Assembly (NCBI GenBank): GCA_003049485.1
Contig: PYST01000105.1
Span: 1-64,000, forward strand
Reading direction: 5' to 3'
Length of the DNA: 64,000 nt
DNA from: Ophioceras dolichostomum
Taxonomy: Eukaryota > Ascomycota > Sordariomycetes > Magnaporthales > Ophioceraceae
Part shown: positions 34,628 through 46,309 of the stretch, one piece after another
Numbering within the stretch: position 1 is the stretch's first letter
Layout of the letters: every line of letters starts with the position of its first letter
Program-made: the position numbers and the translations under genes
The notes under the pieces: generated by a model
What the model saw: the letters and a program-made list of their open reading frames with translations, nothing else
Database searches by the model: none
What the model was told of the DNA's origin: nothing

Positions 34628-35000
34628 TGTTATAAATACACTGGAGCGTAAAGCAACTCCGGGCGACCGACAGGGTACGGATTGTGCGATAGAAGAATTG
34701 CTAGACAGAACGCATCAACGCGCTAGGCGGCTAGGGGAGACGCGTTTTGGTAGCGCTATCAGGTGACCGCGTTTAAGTGGAAATCGGCCCCCATCCCGAG
34801 CTGTTGTCGTAATTTGGTCATAGCTTCAGGGTCTGGAGAAAATATTCGGTGCCGACTATTCGACGGCCAATCGAGAATTGGACAAAACGGTTTTTTGGGT
34901 CTTGCCTGCCTGTTCGAAATAGGAGAATTCTCGTTCTCAAGATGGAATTATCAATTCCTTGAGACATTTACCGCGTGTTCTATTCTCACTCGGCACCTCG
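34628..35000. promoter_or_regulatory. Bidirectional promoter, RAD5 and NDUFAF6-like gene
   Basis: The two start codons are 373 bp apart on opposite strands, so this segment must carry both promoters. No clear TATA box is visible on either side. Confidence 0.6.
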
Positions 35001-36239
35001 ATGTTTCGCCATCGGCGCCCGGCTCGCATTACCTTGCGCCATCTCCATGCTGGGTTTGCGAGATCTCGCCGTGGGCTCGTCACGGACGCCGACGTCGAGC
35101 AGGCGCGGGCATATTGCGCCAAACAATTACAGTACGCGATCTGCTCCTCTCTCTGCCATAGTACCTGTGCGACGTACACATCGAAGATGCTAACCGTGTG
35201 GCTTCTACGTTCCTCTCCCACCCCCAACAGACATGGCGACTACGAATCCCACATAATCCGGCGCTTCGTCCCGCGGTCCTGCCAGGACGCCTACGCCGCC
35301 ATCCGCGCGCTCAACCTCGAACTGGTCCGGCTCCCCGAAACCGTGTCGAACCCCACGCTGGGGAAGCTGCGGATGCAGTTCTGGCGCGACGCGGTCAACA
35401 ACATCATCTCCGGCGCGGCGCCTCCGCGAGAGCCTATCTCGATCCTGCTGCACAAGGCCCTCACCGACCTAGCCAAACGCCAGGGCCGACCAGAAGGCTC
35501 ACCGCCCACCGGGGCGTCCTCCATAAAGTTCTGGCTGCAGCGGCTGGTGAGCACGCGCGAGCGACACATGGACAACCGGCCGTTCACGAGCCTCGCGGCG
35601 CTGGAGGAGTACGCCGAGAACACGTACGCGACGCTCATGTATGCGACGCTGGCGTGCATGCCGCTGCGCTCCGTGCACGTTGACCACCTGGCCAGCCACA
35701 TCGGCAAGGCCTGCGGCATCGTCGCCGTGCTGCGCGGTATCCCCGTGCTCGCCGCCCCGACGACGACGCCTCCACCCCCTAACGGTGGGCCTTCCGCGCC
35801 CGGCAGGACCCAAGCTCTGCTCCTCCCGCTAGACGTGATGGCGCGCGCCAACCTCCGCGAGGAAGACGTCTTCCGCCGCGGGCCCGACGCGCCGGGCCTT
35901 CAGGACGCCGTGTTCGAGGTCGCGACCCGCGCGCACGACCACCTCCTCACCGCGCGCGAGATGCTGAAGAGCCTCCAGTCGGACGGCCAGCCGGGTCACG
36001 CCTTTGAGCACGAGGGCGAGGACGAGCATCACGTCTACCCCGAGTCTGGGTCTGAGACCGAAGACCAGCAAGCCAACAAAGCAGACGTCAAGCGCGGCTT
36101 CGGCGTCCTGCTGGAGGCGGTCCCCGCCGCCGACTTCTTGCAGCGGCTGGAGAAGCAGGACTTCGACCCGTTCAGGGTCAGGCCGAGCTGGAAGCTGCCT
36201 TGGAGTATGTGGAGGGCTCTGCAGAAAGAGCAGATCTGA
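35001..36239 (+). CDS. NDUFAF6-like mitochondrial complex I assembly factor
   Basis: Exons 35001-35131 and 35231-36239 give about 379 aa. The first 25 residues are Arg/His-rich without acids (MFRHRRPARITLRHLHAGF), a typical mitochondrial presequence. The rest is a squalene/phytoene synthase fold. After HGDYES comes FVPRSCQDAYAAIRALN, then LGKLRMQFWRDAVN near residue 100, and KACGIVAVLRGIP, all typical of the NDUFAF6 (C8orf38) branch. That branch lacks proven prenyl-transferase activity and helps assemble complex I in animals. The 99-nt intron has a GCTAAC branch site. It is a multiple of three with no stop, so its retention would insert 33 residues. ATG 35001 is the first in frame and the one that exposes the presequence. 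Confidence 0.88.
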   Translation: MFRHRRPARITLRHLHAGFARSRRGLVTDADVEQARAYCAKQLQYAICSSLCHSTCATYTSKMLTVWLLRSSPTPNRHGDYESHIIRRFVPRSCQDAYAAIRALNLELVRLPETVSNPTLGKLRMQFWRDAVNNIISGAAPPREPISILLHKALTDLAKRQGRPEGSPPTGASSIKFWLQRLVSTRERHMDNRPFTSLAALEEYAENTYATLMYATLACMPLRSVHVDHLASHIGKACGIVAVLRGIPVLAAPTTTPPPPNGGPSAPGRTQALLLPLDVMARANLREEDVFRRGPDAPGLQDAVFEVATRAHDHLLTAREMLKSLQSDGQPGHAFEHEGEDEHHVYPESGSETEDQQANKADVKRGFGVLLEAVPAADFLQRLEKQDFDPFRVRPSWKLPWSMWRALQKEQI

Positions 36240-37486
36240 ACGAACCACTAAAAAAGTATAGATCGCGGCCTACCTAGGAACAGTTAGTTCGGGAGGGTTG
36301 CTTTGATTGGTGTATCATTCATTTCCAAACAATGTACACAAATCTGTATACTAAAATAAAATATGTATCTACCCCAATTTCTCTCCCTGTCTACCCTCTC
36401 TCATGCGTAGACATTTCGCTGTGTTCCCCTCCATTTTGATCTCGTAGGCGGACATCATCACATCGGTGATCTCCGCTTCCCGACTGCACGCCGTAAAAAA
36501 TAACCCCCGGTTTATGACCCGTTGCCAAGCTCCACACCATCAAAAGGTGTTCCAGACCTTTGCTCCTCAATTCATGTCTCGGCCGATAAAAACAGGCCAC
36601 ATTAGGGAGGGTATGCTTAGTCCGAACCTACCTTTAGGCCCGAACTTGGTTGCTCACCTGCCACTCATAATCCTTCCCGGAACCACCCGAAACGGATGTG
36701 GACGACGGCATTGCCCTTCCTGAACGAACAAACTGGTACCTAAGGTACGCATGCAGCCTCGCTAGTCAAGCCCCACCACCACTACTGCGAACATCGCCTT
36801 ACAGTCCCCCCCTCCAACGAAGGTATGATGTGAGACATCATGGAATCTTTTATATCACGGAGAGTTTCCAAGATATTATTGGCGCGCGAATGGGCAGGAG
36901 CGAGTGAGTGGCAAACGGTGCGCACATCTCGTCCGAGGCAGATGTTCATCGAGATCTCTCCTACGGAAGCAGGTTCATACATAATGACACGTACGATGGG
37001 GCATCACAGGTGGGTGGGTGGTGGGTGTGCAATTAGAAACTGGATCATGTATCAGCTAAGTGTGGCTAGGGGAGACAAGGTGTTGAAATTCCCGTCGGAA
37101 CGTTATGTTGGTAGCCAACAGCTAAATTATGTAGGTACTCTCGTAAAACTCCGTGATGAAAGGGCAGAAAATAACAACTGCCATGCCATGCCTTCATATC
37201 TCAATACTGCTAGAAGTTAAGTCCGTTCCCGGGCCACGCAAGAGATGGTCTGCATCAAATCGCAGACCGAAAAAGGTGCTCAAGGGAGGTGGGTATCATA
37301 TAATTCAAATTCGATGTCGTCGCTCCGAGTCGACTCGAGTATCCCTCGCCAGAAAGGAAGTATAATGCGCCCGACAGGTAATAAAAAGAGAATAGAAAAC
37401 GGAAATCAACCAATCGCTATGCCAATGAGAAGAAATGAATAAACCATAACCCCAATCCAATGCCATACATCTCCATGCATGCCATC
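36240..37486. other. Intergenic between convergent genes
   Basis: 3' flanks of the NDUFAF6-like and arrestin genes. No gene seen. Confidence 0.55.
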
Positions 37487-39299
37487 TCATACATCATCGT
37501 AAATCTGCGACGAAATCGACTCATTCCCGCTCGCCGTCCTCGACAGCGCCGGGCTCGGCGTCCACGCGGGCGGCATCTCCCCGTCCAGCATCTGCACGTC
37601 CACCACGTCCTCCAGCGACGCCTCAGCGATGGCCCTCCTCGCCGCCGCGTCCGGGCAGTACCCGGGGGGGCTGGGCGGCACGTCCTGGTAGATGGGCGGC
37701 GCCTCGTTGTCCCACGATATGCCGATCCCTCCCCTTTCCGTCAGCACCGTGCCGAAGTGCATGCGCAGTATCCTGCCGACGCCCGTCTGCGACACCAGCG
37801 CGGGCTTTCCTTGGGGGGCCCACTCCTGCGACACGACCATCTCGACCATCAGCTGGTGCGAGACCTCGGTGCCGTCCGCCGACTTGCCGTCGCAGGCGTA
37901 CCGTTTTTTCTCCTTTGACGACGCCCCGGATCCCTCCGGCTCCCCGGACCCGCCGAAGTTCTTGCCTAGCCCGTACTCGAGCTCTAGGTCGACGCTCGCG
38001 TCCTCGAGCGAGTCGTAGTTGCTCTTCCACCCGCTAAATAGCGTGCGCTCGCCCACGATGCGCATGTCGTTCCTCTCTATCCCCTTCCTCAGGACCGACG
38101 GCGCCGCGGGGTCCTTGGGGTCCTGGACGGGGGCGTGCTTGTCGCAGGCGGGCGCCACCGTCTTGGCCGTCTCCTCCAGCCGCCAGGTGAGCTTCTTCAG
38201 CTTCCAGTACTCGAGCGTGCCGTTACGCTCGTTGGGCTTCGCGATGCCGTCCATGCGCAGCGTGAGCGTGTTGACGCCCGTCGGGTGGATGACCTGCGGG
38301 AAGTGCACGCTGGCCTTGATGTTGGTGGGCGGGAAGACCCGGACGGAGTGGTGTGGGGTCTCGTGCGTCGGGAGGGACCGCTTCACGTCGAAGACCTTCT
38401 CCGTCTTGATGGGCGAGCCGTGGCCCGGTTTGGGCACGGCCTCCGCCTTGAACTCATAGGCGATGCTCATCAGGGACCCGTCCGTAGAGGCGGGGAGGTG
38501 GCCCCCAAGCAGGACGGAAAAGGGGAATTGGTGAACCCCTGTTTATCGTGTTGTTAGCTACTGAACATTGATGGGATGCACGTATATGCGCGCCAAGAAC
38601 AAAACAAATAAAAAATCCCCAGAGTAATGTCAACTCACCTTTTGTTAGACTTAATGGCGCCGGCAGGAAAGTCCATGTTTTTAGTTCTGTGTACTGGTTG
38701 GCGCACTGTGGGCAGTGTGGTGCGAATGGCCTCTTTTGCGTGACGTGGATGTTCAACGTTGCTGTGAACGATTCCAGGGGTAGGCCGTCCTCCTTGACGT
38801 CCAGGAACAGCTGGCCCGACACCAGGGCGCCGGAGCTGTTCTCGGCGTCGCCATGGAAGACAATGGGAGGAGACTCGACCTGCAGTGAGAGTTCTGCAGT
38901 GGTGTTGATGTGTGATTCCTTGCTGGTCCGCCCGAGGTGGACGAACCCTGGAAACGAAAGTCGGTGGAGGTGGTGGTGGCCGCCGTTGTGGTGTGACTCG
39001 GCGGCAGTGTGTGAGTCGTGTTTGTCTGTGGACATCCTGCCTGGCAGTGGTGGTGCTGCTGCTGCTGTGGGCTGCGACTCCTGCTCGCTCCCCTCCTCTA
39101 TTGACGATGCATAAGAAGAAAACAGGCCCGAGCTTCGGGAATGTTGTCGGTGTGTTGTTGTTGGTGGTGATGGAAGCCTTCTTGGTGTGCTGTTGTGGTT
39201 GTTTTTGGTGACGTTCTGGTTTCCCTTCTTGAAACTTGAGATCTGACTCTCAAGACTGCTCGTTGAAGAACGGAAAAAACTGGCGACTCTGTGTGGCAT
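37487..39299 (-). CDS. LDB19: LDB19/ART1-type alpha-arrestin
   Basis: Exons 39299-38639 and 38538-37487 give about 570 aa; the 100-nt intron starts GTGAGT. After a Ser/His-rich N-terminus, the LDB19 arrestin domain starts near residue 120 (TTAELSLQVESPPIVFHG). It includes CPQCANQYTELKTWTF near 200 and, across the splice, HQFPFSVLLGGHLPAS; arrestin beta strands continue to about 520. A PPIY motif (PPxY) near the C-terminus should recruit the WW domains of the Rsp5/Nedd4 ubiquitin ligase. In yeast, Ldb19/Art1 brings Rsp5 to plasma-membrane transporters such as Can1 and triggers their endocytosis. The same adaptor role at the plasma membrane is inferred here. ATG 39299 (MPHRVASFFRSS) fits the usual start of the family. 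Confidence 0.9.
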
Positions 39300-41560
39300 C
39301 TTGGCGAATGGTTTATGGTTATGCGAGCCGTCAGAATCAGCTCCTCCAACGAGCGCAGTGTGTGTGCGCCTAACGTCCCCTAAAAAGCAGACAATTCCCC
39401 TGTGTGCAGCCCACTGCACACGGGCGGGATCGAGGTAGTCAGGGGGTCGAGGCGAAGACGGGCCAGCCAGTCGATGTGACGTGACCCGATCTGCCTTGCT
39501 TGAAGCAGTGTTGTCACCGCCGTTCCTCAGTCGGTGCACACTGCGGGTGGTGGGCTGGGGAAACGACCTCGGGGAAATCCTGGGGTGGCGGCGAAATTGC
39601 TGGGCAGGCAGCCTGTAGCGGAGACACCGTAGCAAGTAGCACGCTGAAAAAGAAGAAAAGCGCCCTGAAAGGTCACTTGTCTGGCGTGCACGTGGAGCCG
39701 AAAAGCCAAGTCGCGGGGTTCGACTGCGATTGATCAATGCTTCTCGCCCAGGCCTTGCGGCGGTCTGGTGACGATGCGAAAATAGCGCCACAGACGGCAG
39801 GTGCTCAGCAGCTCAGTAAGTCTTGGCTCCCTTATTTGCCCCGCACGCTTAGTGGCGGGAAACTGCAACTCTTCTCTCTCCAGCTCTAAAGTTAGCTCGA
39901 CCTTCTGGTCTTACTAGCTAGCAGTGAAAACTCCTCTCGTTGGTTGTTGGTTGGAGAAACTGCTGTTGTCGAATCAAGGCCGAGAGAGGACTCACGTTGT
40001 GATGCCTTCGTGTCGCGCAGACCTTGCGAGTGAAGTTCCTCCTTTTGTCTTCCTGAGCAGATGAGTCTTTCTTCACTCTATATCAACAATGGTCTCGTCG
40101 TCTGGTAGATGTTGGCCGACAGAATTATGTGAGACCTGTCGGTTTTCGATCGGTGTTCGGTTTGGTGGGGTGACGTCTCGTGTAAGTCAGCTCGCCCGCA
40201 AGCAAATGCCAAGCACAACAAAGATATTTAGATGAGTAGAGGACGGGAAGGATAGAGCAGAGGTGGTATGTCTGGTCGAATGGCGAAAAGTGAGTTCCTC
40301 TTGAAATATGAATGAGTTCGTAAGGCAGTATTAAGCTCTAAGAAGGTTGGGGCCGAGTGTCTCTTGTTGTACTGTTTCGTCAAGGCAGTGAGACTGAAAT
40401 CAGACGCGATGTCTCGTGCGAGCTCCCCTGGTATATGTATACGATCCTGCTTGGCACTCTTTCGCCTTATGACGGCCGGCCTTTTTATGCAGCGGTTCCC
40501 ATCATGTAATAGCTGGGATCTGGTGGCTTTCGGAGGGCCCCTTGCTGTCGGCCAGACTTGGTGGTCACTCCACGAAATTTGGCGACATGACGCCGTTGGA
40601 CAAGGGGCCGGCAATACGCGCTGACCGCTGGGAATGTCAAGATCCAGGGCGGACCCGGGTCTGTGAGTGTGGGGCAAGTAGCCGGTGGTGCTCAGGGCTC
40701 TCAGGTACTTTGTGCCAGTGGGAATCCGCAAAATTCCCAGTGTCTTCCCCAGCCCGGCCTGCCTCGAAGTATCTCGTCAAAAGTGGGCACCAACTCGACT
40801 GGGAAACTTGATGCGAAACGCAGCACGACCTCCCAAGATCAGTTTTCCCCTCTTTGCACCCCTCTCAAATCTCATCTTGGCATCAGCTGTCTCGCTTCAA
40901 CGTCCTGCTCATAGCTGCATGAGGTCCACAATCGACATCACTTGCATCGATGTCTAGACTCCTCGTTTTTTCTGGTACGAGCCAGTTATTGGTGGGAGGC
41001 ACGTATATATTCCATAGGGACACTACAGAAAGAGGGAGGGTGCAGGAGGTGGTGAGGGAGAGCTCTATTGAAGTCATCGTGACTGGCCCGGGGCACAAAA
41101 AACTTGGCGTAGACGGCCGGCAGGCATCATCGCTCGAGGGAATCACGGGTCGAGTCCCAATTCCACCCACAATAACCAACAGGGCCGAGCGTGCGAGATC
41201 GGGCTTCGCAACTGCCCAGCAAAGCTGGGATGGAACCGAGCAATTCTTCGGTCAAAGCCCCGATGAAGCTGGCGCCAGAGCTGTACTTTTTCGAGCTGGG
41301 AGCTGTAAATTCCCGTCACGAGCCAGAGGCATTGGTTCACGACTGTGACCAGGATTGGTTGTGGGGAGAGTGACTCCAATTTTTGGCGGTCAGCTGGAGG
41401 GTTGTCCATCAAGTTTTACGCCTTTTTTTTTCCTTTTCCACAGCGTCGCAGCCTCCGACCCACTGCGGACGGCAGTCGGGGCAGCGAAAACGGAGGGGCT
41501 ACACGGTCACGGAATGAATGTCACAGCCGTTGCGTTGTGTCTCGTTGCCGTTGTGTTGTG

Positions 41561-41602
41561 TTTTTTTTTTGAATACTTTTTTTTCTCTCTCTCTCTCTCT
41601 TT
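41561..41602. repeat. Poly-T and (TC)n microsatellite
   Basis: T10 at 41561-41570, a second T run, then about nine TC units to 41602. Confidence 0.9.
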
Positions 41603-44581
41603 CGGTGCATCCCAGTATCTCTGGGCATGAATCGCCATCCATCAAAGTCGTCTGAACCCTGAAGAGAAGTATTGCTCTTGGCCCTTCTACCCCTCTTTCC
41701 TCGCCACCGCTTCCCCGCTCGAATACCCCGGTTGACTGGTCGAGAGTTCGATGCTGGTCTTTGCAGCACTGCATGTAGTATTGCTGGCAAGTCTGTGCGT
41801 GTGGCTGCTGTAAGTGCTTGTTCGAATTCGGCCGCGATGTCTCAGGGTTGGAGCGAGCGCATGCAAGGAGACGTCAGGCCATCATGTCCTACAACAACCA
41901 TTCAGCTTTTGCCGGTGTGGTACATGATAACCTCCCCTGCTCCCCTCCTCCCCTCCTCTCCTCCTCCCGTCCTATGCCATGCCAGAGTTTGTGATGGGAG
42001 CTCAACAAGGGAGACAACTCGGGCGCAAACGCTGGAGCCAGTGATTGCCAGGAAGTCATGTCTGTTTGCCACCATACGACGGTACACTCGCATCAAATTG
42101 TACGCCACATGATGCGGTCATCCAATGGTCATGGAGAGTAGGCTCTCATATGCATCTCGCTTCATGCTGTGATATTGTGATTGTGATATTCCCCCGGATT
42201 TTCCCCTTTCGTCGGCTAGTCCTACACGGAAGCGATCGGCCACTAAAGTCTTCAAAGCCCGTTGCCATATTCCGGGGAGGATCATCAGCCGCGGGCATCT
42301 CCGCGGAGAGATCTCGTAACTCGCCCGGCCGCCCCAGGTCCGGCCGCCACAGGCACGAAAGCTGCGTCTCTTCGCCCTGCAACTCCTTACATCTGCTCCA
42401 TATATGGCGCCCGATGGACGTGATGGAAATCAGATGCGGTAGCTAATGCGCCTTAAACCACGGCTTGACGTAGAAGGTGTCAAGCCTCACATTCTGGAAC
42501 TTTCCTGTGTTTTGTTCTGGGTCCACCTCTCCGTTCGAAAGAAACGGCGCGTCCACCTCACGACGCGGCGATGTCGTTGAAACAAAGACCTACTACAGCT
42601 ACTACAGTAGTAGTGGATCGTAGATCATAAGTGGCCTGACCGCCGAGGAGATGCTCCCGTCGCGCTTAGAAAAGGATTGAATCCAGACCTTACTATAAAT
42701 GGGCACTTGAGTGCTGCTGGAATTTCTCATTAGTCACGTATATCCCGTGCCTGTTAAAGTTCTCTCTCGATGGGCGACGCCGTGTCCCATCTGGGTGGCT
42801 CGCCAAGGTTACAGTTATGTAATAGCGAGTCGCTCTCGTCCACACGTTCCACCACGAGAAGAGCCTTGATGGGGGTTCGGGATCTCTACTCAGTATGGAT
42901 AGCACATGGACCAGCTTGACTTGACTTGACTTGCACGGGCCTGACCGAGAGAGAAAATGCGCGTGCGATAGCATTCCAAGCACGCAAGGCGGGCGGGAGC
43001 TCCTCCATCGCGCAGGTCATTAGTGCAGGTAGTTACGAGCTGGACGAGGGTCCTCCAAGTTGGATGACACATTCTGCCCCTTGACTTGGTACTCAAGGGT
43101 GATACTGCGTACTCGAGGGAGAGAACCTTGGTGTCGGCTACAGCCCGAGTTCACCGCTAACGCAATAGAGTCTCCAGCCAGTTTCCTTCCTAATTCAGTG
43201 TCAGCCGTCGAGGCACCGAGGGCTAGGTACCTCTCGCCCATACTGTCGTAGAGGTCCCCACTCCCTGAGTCGATGGATCAGGGATCGTTGTGGAAGGGGA
43301 GATCAAGAGAGAAGAAAATTTCCCTCCAACGCGCCAAAAACAAACAAAAATACCTAGTTCCATGGAAGCGGGACACGCCGAAGGAGTTCGCCGCCTTTCG
43401 GAGTACATCCACAACCGTAACAGAAACTGGGACGATGTTGGCTTTCCTTGCTACCCACGCAAGGTGTGTGGAGAACGAGGAAAATTCTCGAGGAGAGCAC
43501 AAGAAAGAAACTCGAAGAGAAGGGAAAAAAAACCTCCTTGTGTCGAACCTGACCCAACTGGGCTGCTGCAGGGCGAAGTCTCGAACTGTGAACACACACC
43601 TTTCTTGCCTTCCATGACGATTACTTCAATGACAGAGCCCCCATTCCTGTAGGCATCGGAAAAATAATAGGACAACTTATTCTCTTGTCCCGGCAACGGG
43701 AGCCCGTTTCCAGAGCGGACATCGCAGAAGGTTTCATTGACGCCGAGCGTCTCCGAGCGCGGAGACGGCATCAAGAGGGCGGTGATGGATTTCGGCATAC
43801 AAAGCCGAGAAAAGAGCGGAGCATCCCGGGCAGCCAGCCGTAGCCTTGACTGACTCATGGGCTAAGAACAGGGACGATCACATGCCGGATGTCCGTCGAG
43901 CTGTGACTGGTCGCTCTGTTTCCAGAGAATATTTTTTCCTTCTCTGCTTCTTTCCAAGGAATAGCCCTCGTGGATTCTAAGGGACCAGGACCGGGGCCTC
44001 AAACCACCCCAGACTATCCCAACCTCAACTTGCACACTACTGCAAGCCCGACTTACACCATGGGGCGCACATGACTGTACTAGCAAAAAGGAGAAGAAGA
44101 AGAAAAAACCTCTCAGCCATTATGAACCCTGATACGCACATACATGCCCCTTACGATTTTGCTCCGCTCGAAGCATTCACCCCGGAGTATCAAGGACCCG
44201 TCCGACCACCTGCCCACCGCCAAGGTGGCCGGACCGTCGTTCGCTGATCTCCCGCGACTGCGGAATATGCGCTTCATATTGGGCTCCATATTACAGCGCA
44301 TCCGGTATCCGATCCATTGAGCAGCGCCAAGACCCACCGTGAAGCGAAGGCCAACTGCCGGCCGAGTCTACAGTGGCGGGAGTGTGCCTCGCTTCAGCGA
44401 GGCCGCGCGGCGCCGGTCCGGGCGCATTATACGTATGTGTCTCCTCAAAGAAGCCAACCTGATGAATATGTAAGGTGATGTGATGATGCTAGGAGGCTAG
44501 GATTACTCCCTTCATCAGACGCGATAAGAAACGGAACTTTCAGAAGTCTCCTGACCATGGGGAAAAGAAAAGGGGTGAGAC

Positions 44582-44675
44582 AAAGAGAGAAGAAAGAAAG
44601 AAAAAAGAAAAAGAAGAAGAAAAGAAGAAGAAGAAAAGGAGAAAAAGAAAAGAAAAAAAAGAAAAAAAGAAAGAG
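44582..44675. repeat. 94-nt uninterrupted polypurine tract
   Basis: Only A and G occur from 44582 to 44675, mostly GAA/GAAA units. Such tracts can form triplex (H-) DNA. No gene overlaps it. Confidence 0.9.
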
Positions 44676-44988
44676 CAAGGGAGAAACATAGGTAGGCTTA
44701 CGAATCAACCCTACGAGGAGAAGCGATGCCGACCATCCAACGAATAAACGTGGTCAACTCCCAGCTTTTGAGACATGTAGAGGAACTGACACCGGAGCAG
44801 GATAGCACAGTAACTGCATACAATTTCTGTTTTGAGGAGGAGTGGTATCCATCTACTCTAGAAGTATGTACAGGACAGCAGAACCGCGTCTGGGATGGGT
44901 TTTCTCCAGGTATGTACATACACACTGCTGATGTAGCCCAAGATAGGTAGGCAGGGCGAAACATCCAGCTTCGGGTGATGAAGAGTCG

Positions 44989-45013
44989 GTAGGTGGTAGG
45001 TAGGTAGGTAGGT
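44989..45013. repeat. (GTAG)n simple repeat
   Basis: About five GTAG units with one interruption. Confidence 0.8.
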
Positions 45014-45691
45014 TGCAGTTTAGAAGCCTCGTAGGTTGAGGAATGAGAGCTGTCATCGCTCGCGATCCCAGCTCCAACCGTACTTGAGGGGCTGGACATT
45101 CTGAAAAGGAATCAAACAGTGACATATGAAAGAGAAGGTACACGGTGTAGAACGCAGAGAAAAAGTATAGCGAGAGTTGGGAGACGCAATGGAAGAGTGA
45201 TTGGCTCGGTATCTTATGTTTTTGGTCCGGTTGCCGGTGTACGTCTAACGAGAGTCTTGGTGGTGATGATGATGGTAGTGTGAAATTGCTTTGGGGATGG
45301 TATTGTTATTAGGTAGGTGGGTAGGTATGTGTGCTGATGTATGCGAGAGGAATGGGGTATCAAGATGCATTGTTGGGAGGATGATGACGTGTGTGATGAT
45401 ATGTGCTTGTTGATGGGTGGTTGAGTTCATGAGGTCGTGAGAGTCATGATGGGGGTGTTCGGCCGTCAAATCATGTACAGATAGCGCGTAGCGTGATCGT
45501 CGAGTATTGTTGAAATCGATCTTGGTTGGGATGGCTGATGTATGGTAGGAAGATAAGAGGAGGCGAACGAGATTGTCGAACTGATCCCGCAGTAGTTCGT
45601 TCAGGGCGGCGTAGCACAGTTGAATAGACGGTAGGTACTTAGAGAGTAGAAATTTGACCGCGATGGAACCAAGACGACAAGGTAACAACGA

Positions 45692-46309
45692 TCAGACGCT
45701 GCTCCGACGAGTGAGTTGCATGATACTCGTCTTTATCCGGCTGCGTAGCGAGGTGCGGACGCTGCGAAGTGTGCTTGAGCTGGCCATTTTTCTCAGACGC
45801 TGGTGGATGGCCTGCGTCGGCGACGGCGGCCTCTCGTCCTCGCTGCAGACGGACACGCTCCACCGTGACATGGACGCGGACGCGCAGCAGGGGCAGTCCG
45901 GCACCGCCCCGTTGGCGTGCTCCCAGGTCGTCTGCTGGACCGGGAAGTACTGCTGCTGGTCGTTCCAGAACTCCATGAAACCGGGAAGGGGCTCCTCCAG
46001 AAAGGAGTAAAACGTGCTCGGCGAGCGCGGCGGCCGGGGCGGCGGCGTTGGCCGCCTGGTCGAGCTCAAAGTCATTGGCGAGCAAGGCTCGGATTCTTCA
46101 CCGTAGGTGGTGATCGGCGTTTGTGGCGATGATGAGCCCACAGTGACGTCTGCTGCTTCCGAGACAGGCGAGGACGCTTCGGAAGAAGCAGTGGAGGTTG
46201 ACCCAGCCGGCGAGCCGACCCTCATGAGAGACTGCCGGTTCCACGTTGGCGGCGTGGGGAAGTCAAACTGTTCTGAGAATAGAATGGTACGGGTATACCG
46301 TCGCTCCAT
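45692..46309 (-). CDS. Small protein of unknown function, Ser/Pro-rich
   Basis: A single-exon gene of 205 aa from ATG 46309. The first 100 residues are Ser/Thr/Pro-rich and disordered. A more ordered segment follows: FYSFLEEPLPGFMEFWND, then QQYFPVQQTTW, and a CPCC pair near residue 140 that might bind metal. The C-terminus is basic and helical (RLRKMASSSTLRSVRTSLRS). No signal peptide or membrane helix is present. The ordered middle and good ATG context suggest a real gene of fungal-restricted type; no family is recognised. Confidence 0.65.
   Translation of the reverse strand: MERRYTRTILFSEQFDFPTPPTWNRQSLMRVGSPAGSTSTASSEASSPVSEAADVTVGSSSPQTPITTYGEESEPCSPMTLSSTRRPTPPPRPPRSPSTFYSFLEEPLPGFMEFWNDQQQYFPVQQTTWEHANGAVPDCPCCASASMSRWSVSVCSEDERPPSPTQAIHQRLRKMASSSTLRSVRTSLRSRIKTSIMQLTRRSSV

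Larger units (their letters stand above)
39300..45691. other. Gene-poor stretch of about 6.4 kb
   Basis: No frame here gives a recognisable protein or a convincing splice series. It holds poly-T/(TC)n at 41561-41602, a 94-nt pure purine run at 44582-44675 and a (GTAG)n tract at 44989-45013. One minus-strand frame with an ATG at 43858 is open for 135 codons with some protein-like sequence but no family. The first kilobase is the promoter side of LDB19. Confidence 0.5.

Noticed and set aside
41130..41180. B-box-like GGGTCGAGTCCC
   Set aside because: No matching acceptor stem or A box at the right spacing.
40228..41348. Several open frames of 90-167 codons on both strands
   Set aside because: Overlapping, no motifs, no consistent codon pattern.
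43451..43858. Minus-strand 135-codon frame with ATG
   Set aside because: Some protein-like segments but no family, no splice partner, and a poor C-terminus; not listed as a gene.
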